From: Chrysomallon squamiferum
Lineage: Eukaryota > Mollusca > Gastropoda > Neomphalida > Peltospiridae
DNA: 64,000 bases
Direction of reading: 5' to 3'
Assembly (NCBI GenBank): GCA_012295275.1
Contig: CM022670.1
Coordinates: forward strand, 20,600,198-20,664,197
The position numbers and the translations under genes are program-made. Of the stretch, positions 60,327 through 64,000 are shown in pieces. The notes below the pieces were generated by a model, which ran no database searches, was not told where the DNA came from, and was given only the letters and a program-made list of their open reading frames with translations. Numbering within the stretch: the first letter of the stretch is position 1; the number at the start of each line of letters is the position of its first letter.

Positions 60327-62599
60327 CTATGAAATAATATTTACATATATCAATGAAAATGATGGATATATGGAAAGTTTAATGAAAAATTTAATAAAAT
60401 GGCTGGCATATGAAAATAAAAAGATGAAATAGTATAGAAAAATAAATGATTACTGCTGGTATATGGTTAAAGGTGCATGAATACATTGAGAGACAGCTGA
60501 AAAAAAAAGATGTTATGAATTAATAAATAACAATAAACAAATAAATGAATAATATTGGATTAATTAATGAATTGATTAACTGAAAGACAAGAAAGATTTT
60601 ATGGATGAATGAAATGATTCACAGAAGAAAAAATCTGGATAGATAAGTGAATGGCTGACTGGTAGATAAGAAATGTTTTCTAAATCAGTGAACAAACTGA
60701 ATCCTGGAGATTAATGAATGGATGATGAAGGACAGAACAATTATTATCATATGATTAATAATGAATTAATAATGAATAGAAAACATTTTATGATGCATCA
60801 TTTTATGCATTTTTCTAAACCATCTTTGGGCCAATAACAACACATTGCATTAAAACAATAAATATCTATATATAAATGAAATCTGAAAAAACAAAAATGA
60901 AATCTTTAAGTTCTACATTTAGAAGTTTTTGTTATCACTTCAAGGTATATGTTTATGCTCATGCAAGTACGTTTGTTTGAATTAATCAAGAGCTCAAACT
61001 GAAGGTGTAAAAAAAAATAAAAGGGATAAGATAACAGGTTTAACTTTACTACATTATTTGAATTATAATTTACATGTAAAGAACAATATATATTAAAACT
61101 GATCAATTTCCAGTCAAGAATATAATTTTCTCTCAGGTTTCCTTTTAAAAATACTGAATTAGTTTTTAATAACTTTTAATTTTATAATAATTAAACACTG
61201 ATATAGTTGTTCAAATAATATTAATTTTATTAACATTAAGATTGTTATTGCAAATAATTTTTTATTATTATTTTATTGATTGTTGTAAAAAGAAGTTTAA
61301 AAAAAAAAATATTAAAAGTTTAAAAAAATAAAAAGTAGAGACTTTGTATCCAGTCTAAAATAAATTGTATTAATTTAAAAAACATAAAGTAAAACATAGT
61401 AAAAAAAACAAAAAAACAAAACAAAACAAAAATCAACAAAAATTAAAAAGGAAATAAAAATATGTGTCTTTGAAAAACAACAATGCAACTTTCTTCTTTG
61501 CCAAATTCAGTATTTGAAAATTTAAAAATGTTGAAGTTTAGAAAATAATTTAATATTATGCTAAGGTGCACAAACATAAAAAAAAGATTTTAGGATATTC
61601 ACAATAATTTACTAAGCTTGAATCTGTGAAAACCTATTATAATTTAATAAATTAAATTAGTAAATAACTAAAACAAAATAAAATAAATCATAAAATTTTA
61701 ATTAAAATAAATAAAATTTTAAAAGTTAAATAAATAAAAATAGCAAATAGTAAAGAGGATAATAACAAATACTTAACCATAATTCATTTGTATTTCATTT
61801 CATTTTAATAAAAACCAATAAAGTGCATTTGTGTTAATGGACCATTTCTAGCAATTTGATTTTGATAAAAAAAAAAAAAAAAAAAAAAAAAAAATAATAA
61901 TAATATTAATAATAATAACCATCACCATTAATATATAGAAATAAAACAAACAATTCTTTTTAGAAAAGTAACAAAATTTGTATTTATTACCAAATATCTT
62001 CCATGCAATAGTATTCCATCAGTTATCTCCCTTACAACATGCTACATGCCTAATAAGGGGAGGTAATGATGCAACATTTTAGACAACAAAAGTTCAAAAT
62101 GATAGTATTTTCCTTTGAATTACAGAAAAATTAAATTCATTTTTATGTTTGTGTTCAAGACGACTGAAGCATGCCAGAGTAGAATAAGTTTGAAAGGAAT
62201 AGTTCAAACTGATAACAGTTTTTCTTTGAATTATAAAAATCAGAAATTTATTTAAATGCTTATTTTTTATGTGGATTCATGCATAAAATACTGGGTTTAA
62301 TAACATTATTTTTAAAATCTATTTTAATTACACAAAATGATTATGAAATACATTAAGATTTGGAAAAACTATAATTTTCTGAATATCTGACATAAAAACA
62401 TTTCACTTCTATACATGAATAGATTTCTGAAACAAGTATAAATGAGAAATCATTTTTAAAACAGAATATAATCAGTATATTTTGGGCAGAAAAATAATAA
62501 AAATAATAATATAAGAATAAAAAATAAATACAGAATTGAGAAAAAATATACAGAACTTAAAACCAAAAGGGAAAGAAAGAAGATGTTTTTGTTTGTTAC
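60327..62599. other. AT-rich ferlin intron
   Basis: No exon is visible. It contains a GAATGAAT-rich stretch (60500-60800), a poly-A tract (61868-61893) and a small palindromic element at 62017-62071. Confidence 0.55.
62017..62071. repeat. Short palindrome with GTTATCTCCCTT arms
   Basis: CATCAGTTATCTCCCTT and AAGGGGAGGTAATGATG form a 17-bp imperfect inverted repeat around a 21-base loop. Similar core motifs occur at 36340 (GTTATCTCT) and 38928 (GGGGAGGTAATGG). Confidence 0.65.
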
Positions 62600-62617
62600 C
62601 TCATCAGATGCAGGGGC
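62600..62617 (-). CDS. Otoferlin-like 18-nt microexon
   Basis: TTTGCACAG and GTAACA flank GCCCCTGCATCTGATGAG, six codons (APASDE) in phase 0-0. It fits between the exons at 63371 and 60206 without a frame change, so it may be a cassette exon. The evidence is only splice signals, phase and GC contrast. Confidence 0.45.
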
Positions 62618-63370
62618 CTGTGCAAATAATGTGAATCAAACACAATGAATGATGCAAACAGTAACAATATAACTCTTTTAACAAAACTGTGTCCACATAA
62701 AACTTTACAGAGACAAAATAAAACAATAAAACACAATAAACAATTGAACTCTATTAGTAATAGAATTTAGTGGAGTGTTTAAGTATACATTCTTTTTATT
62801 TTATTTATTTGTTTGTTTGTTTGGTTGTGTGTTTACCATTTTAATTATTCATTTAATTTTAAGCTTATAAAATTTATTCCTCAAAGTGAGCATAAATTTT
62901 AGAATAGAACATTTTTGATAAATAAATAAATAAATGATTAAAATAAAAGAAAAGAAAAAATAATAAAATAAAGAAAAATAAAACAAATATTTATGATTAA
63001 AATAAGCCATTGTTATTATATAAAAGAGTAAAGGTAAAATACATATTTACAATATAATGTATTGACAAAATTTGTTATTAATTTATAAAGCAATAAATTT
63101 AAATTTAATTAAAATATAACAACAATATATAGCAATTTAACTATGAACTAAAAATGTATTGATATATTGATTTATTAAGTAGAATGTGCTTTAATAATAA
63201 AACAAACATGATCAAATAAAATAAAAAATTTTAAATTTAAATAAAACAGTAATAATGGAAAATGATAAACAATAGTCAAAATAAACAGTGAAAAAAAAGA
63301 AAAAGAGTAAAATAATAAATATGATATAATACAAATAAATATTACATAATAAAATGATGTAAGGAAATAC
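62618..63370. other. AT-rich ferlin intron
   Basis: AT-rich low-complexity DNA with no visible feature. Confidence 0.55.
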
Positions 63371-63517
63371 CCTGATCATGGTTTCCACAGAAGCAAAGTA
63401 TTTGCTCCACCAATCAAGTCCATCCATATCTGGTTCATCATCATCCATTCCAGCTTTCTTTTTCTTCTTCTTTCTTTCATTTTCAGCTGTTTTCTGTTCC
63501 TTGTCGGTCATTCCACC
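63371..63517 (-). CDS. Otoferlin-like exon with DWWSKYFAS motif
   Basis: The 49-codon exon, between TTTCTAG and GTATTT, encodes [33 protein letters not shown] and [24 protein letters not shown] next to an acidic and poly-Lys stretch is the hallmark of otoferlin-type ferlins in the region after C2D. Ferlins are large tail-anchored proteins with several C2 domains that act in calcium-triggered membrane fusion. The phase is 0-0. Confidence 0.82.
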
Positions 63518-63789
63518 CTAGAAATTTGAAAGAAAAAAAGTATTTAAAAATTGGATTGTTTCTAAATTTGTTATAATAGGTCCAAATTTTCATAAATTAT
63601 ATTAATCACCATTTAATGAACCAGGTTAAAAGTTCAAACTTAACAATAAGTCATTTTGCATTGATTTTTATTACAATAAATCCTCTGCATTTTGTTAACA
63701 AATAATATTATGTATATATAAATAAAAAATATATTTATTCATTTTAAAATATCAAAGATGCTAATAACTGTTTAATTACAGACACTCAC

Positions 63790-63920
63790 AGAGTCTATGG
63801 TGACACACTGTTCTTTGTTGACAAGTGGAATGTTCTCATCAATGCTGACAACAACATCTTCTGACTTTGTCGATGTTGTTTGTTCTGTTTTTATTATTTT
63901 AGTCTGTCCTATGCCTTTAC
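63790..63920 (-). CDS. Otoferlin-like exon upstream of the WWSKYFAS exon
   Basis: Between TTGTTACAG and GTGAGT the exon encodes KGIGQTKIIKTEQTTSTKSE, then DVVVSIDENIPLVNKEQC and VTIDS. It enters at phase 2 and leaves at phase 0. The rest of the gene, with its earlier C2 and Fer domains, lies right of the window. Confidence 0.65.
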
Positions 63921-64000
63921 CTGTAACAAATCATTGTTATTAATTCCTGGAAGACTGTGTGAAACAATAATATGTGTCTGTTTGTGTGTGTGTATATGTA

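Overview
The window looks like nuclear DNA of a protostome animal, most probably a mollusc, though the species cannot be read from sequence alone. It is very AT-rich, has short exons with GT-AG introns, and carries long AG, AC/GT, TTA and CATA microsatellites. The recognisable protein families are animal ones: an EGF-array receptor tyrosine phosphatase, an otoferlin-type ferlin, secreted PAN and C-type-lectin modules, FkbM-type methyltransferases and a DXD glycosyltransferase. A run of exactly 200 Ns (14749-14948) marks an assembly gap.

Layout. (1) 473-19032, + strand: the 3' part of a receptor protein tyrosine phosphatase gene. It has eleven phase 1-1 EGF-like exons with eight cysteines each, one transmembrane exon, a juxtamembrane region with Grb2-type YxN motifs, one complete PTP domain split over nine exons, and a short C-terminal tail exon. 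The N-terminus lies left of the window. (2) About 14.9-51.5 kb: a mosaic of segmental duplications. It holds three copies of the phosphatase tail exon (two intact, one decayed), two copies of a - strand FkbM-type methyltransferase gene (one intact, one broken), three copies or fragments of a - strand DXD glycosyltransferase (all broken), a hAT-like non-autonomous element in three states of decay, and many microsatellites. (3) 36.5-38.75 kb, - strand: a truncated secreted PAN / C-type-lectin-like gene with an intron-filling minisatellite. (4) 38.9-39.35 kb: a GC-rich non-coding island with two strong hairpins. (5) 54.5-63.9 kb, - strand: exons of an otoferlin-like ferlin (the linker before C2E and half of C2E), including an 18-nt microexon and a C2E exon with a 5-nt deletion that breaks the frame.

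Together, the intact phosphatase is probably a surface receptor that can recruit SH2 adaptors. The methyltransferase and glycosyltransferase copies are type II membrane proteins of the kind found in the secretory pathway. Because molluscs make O-methylated glycans, the FkbM/glycosyltransferase pair is the best candidate here for an unassigned biochemical system. This link is an inference. All exon boundaries were assigned by eye from splice consensus, phase continuity and family motifs.
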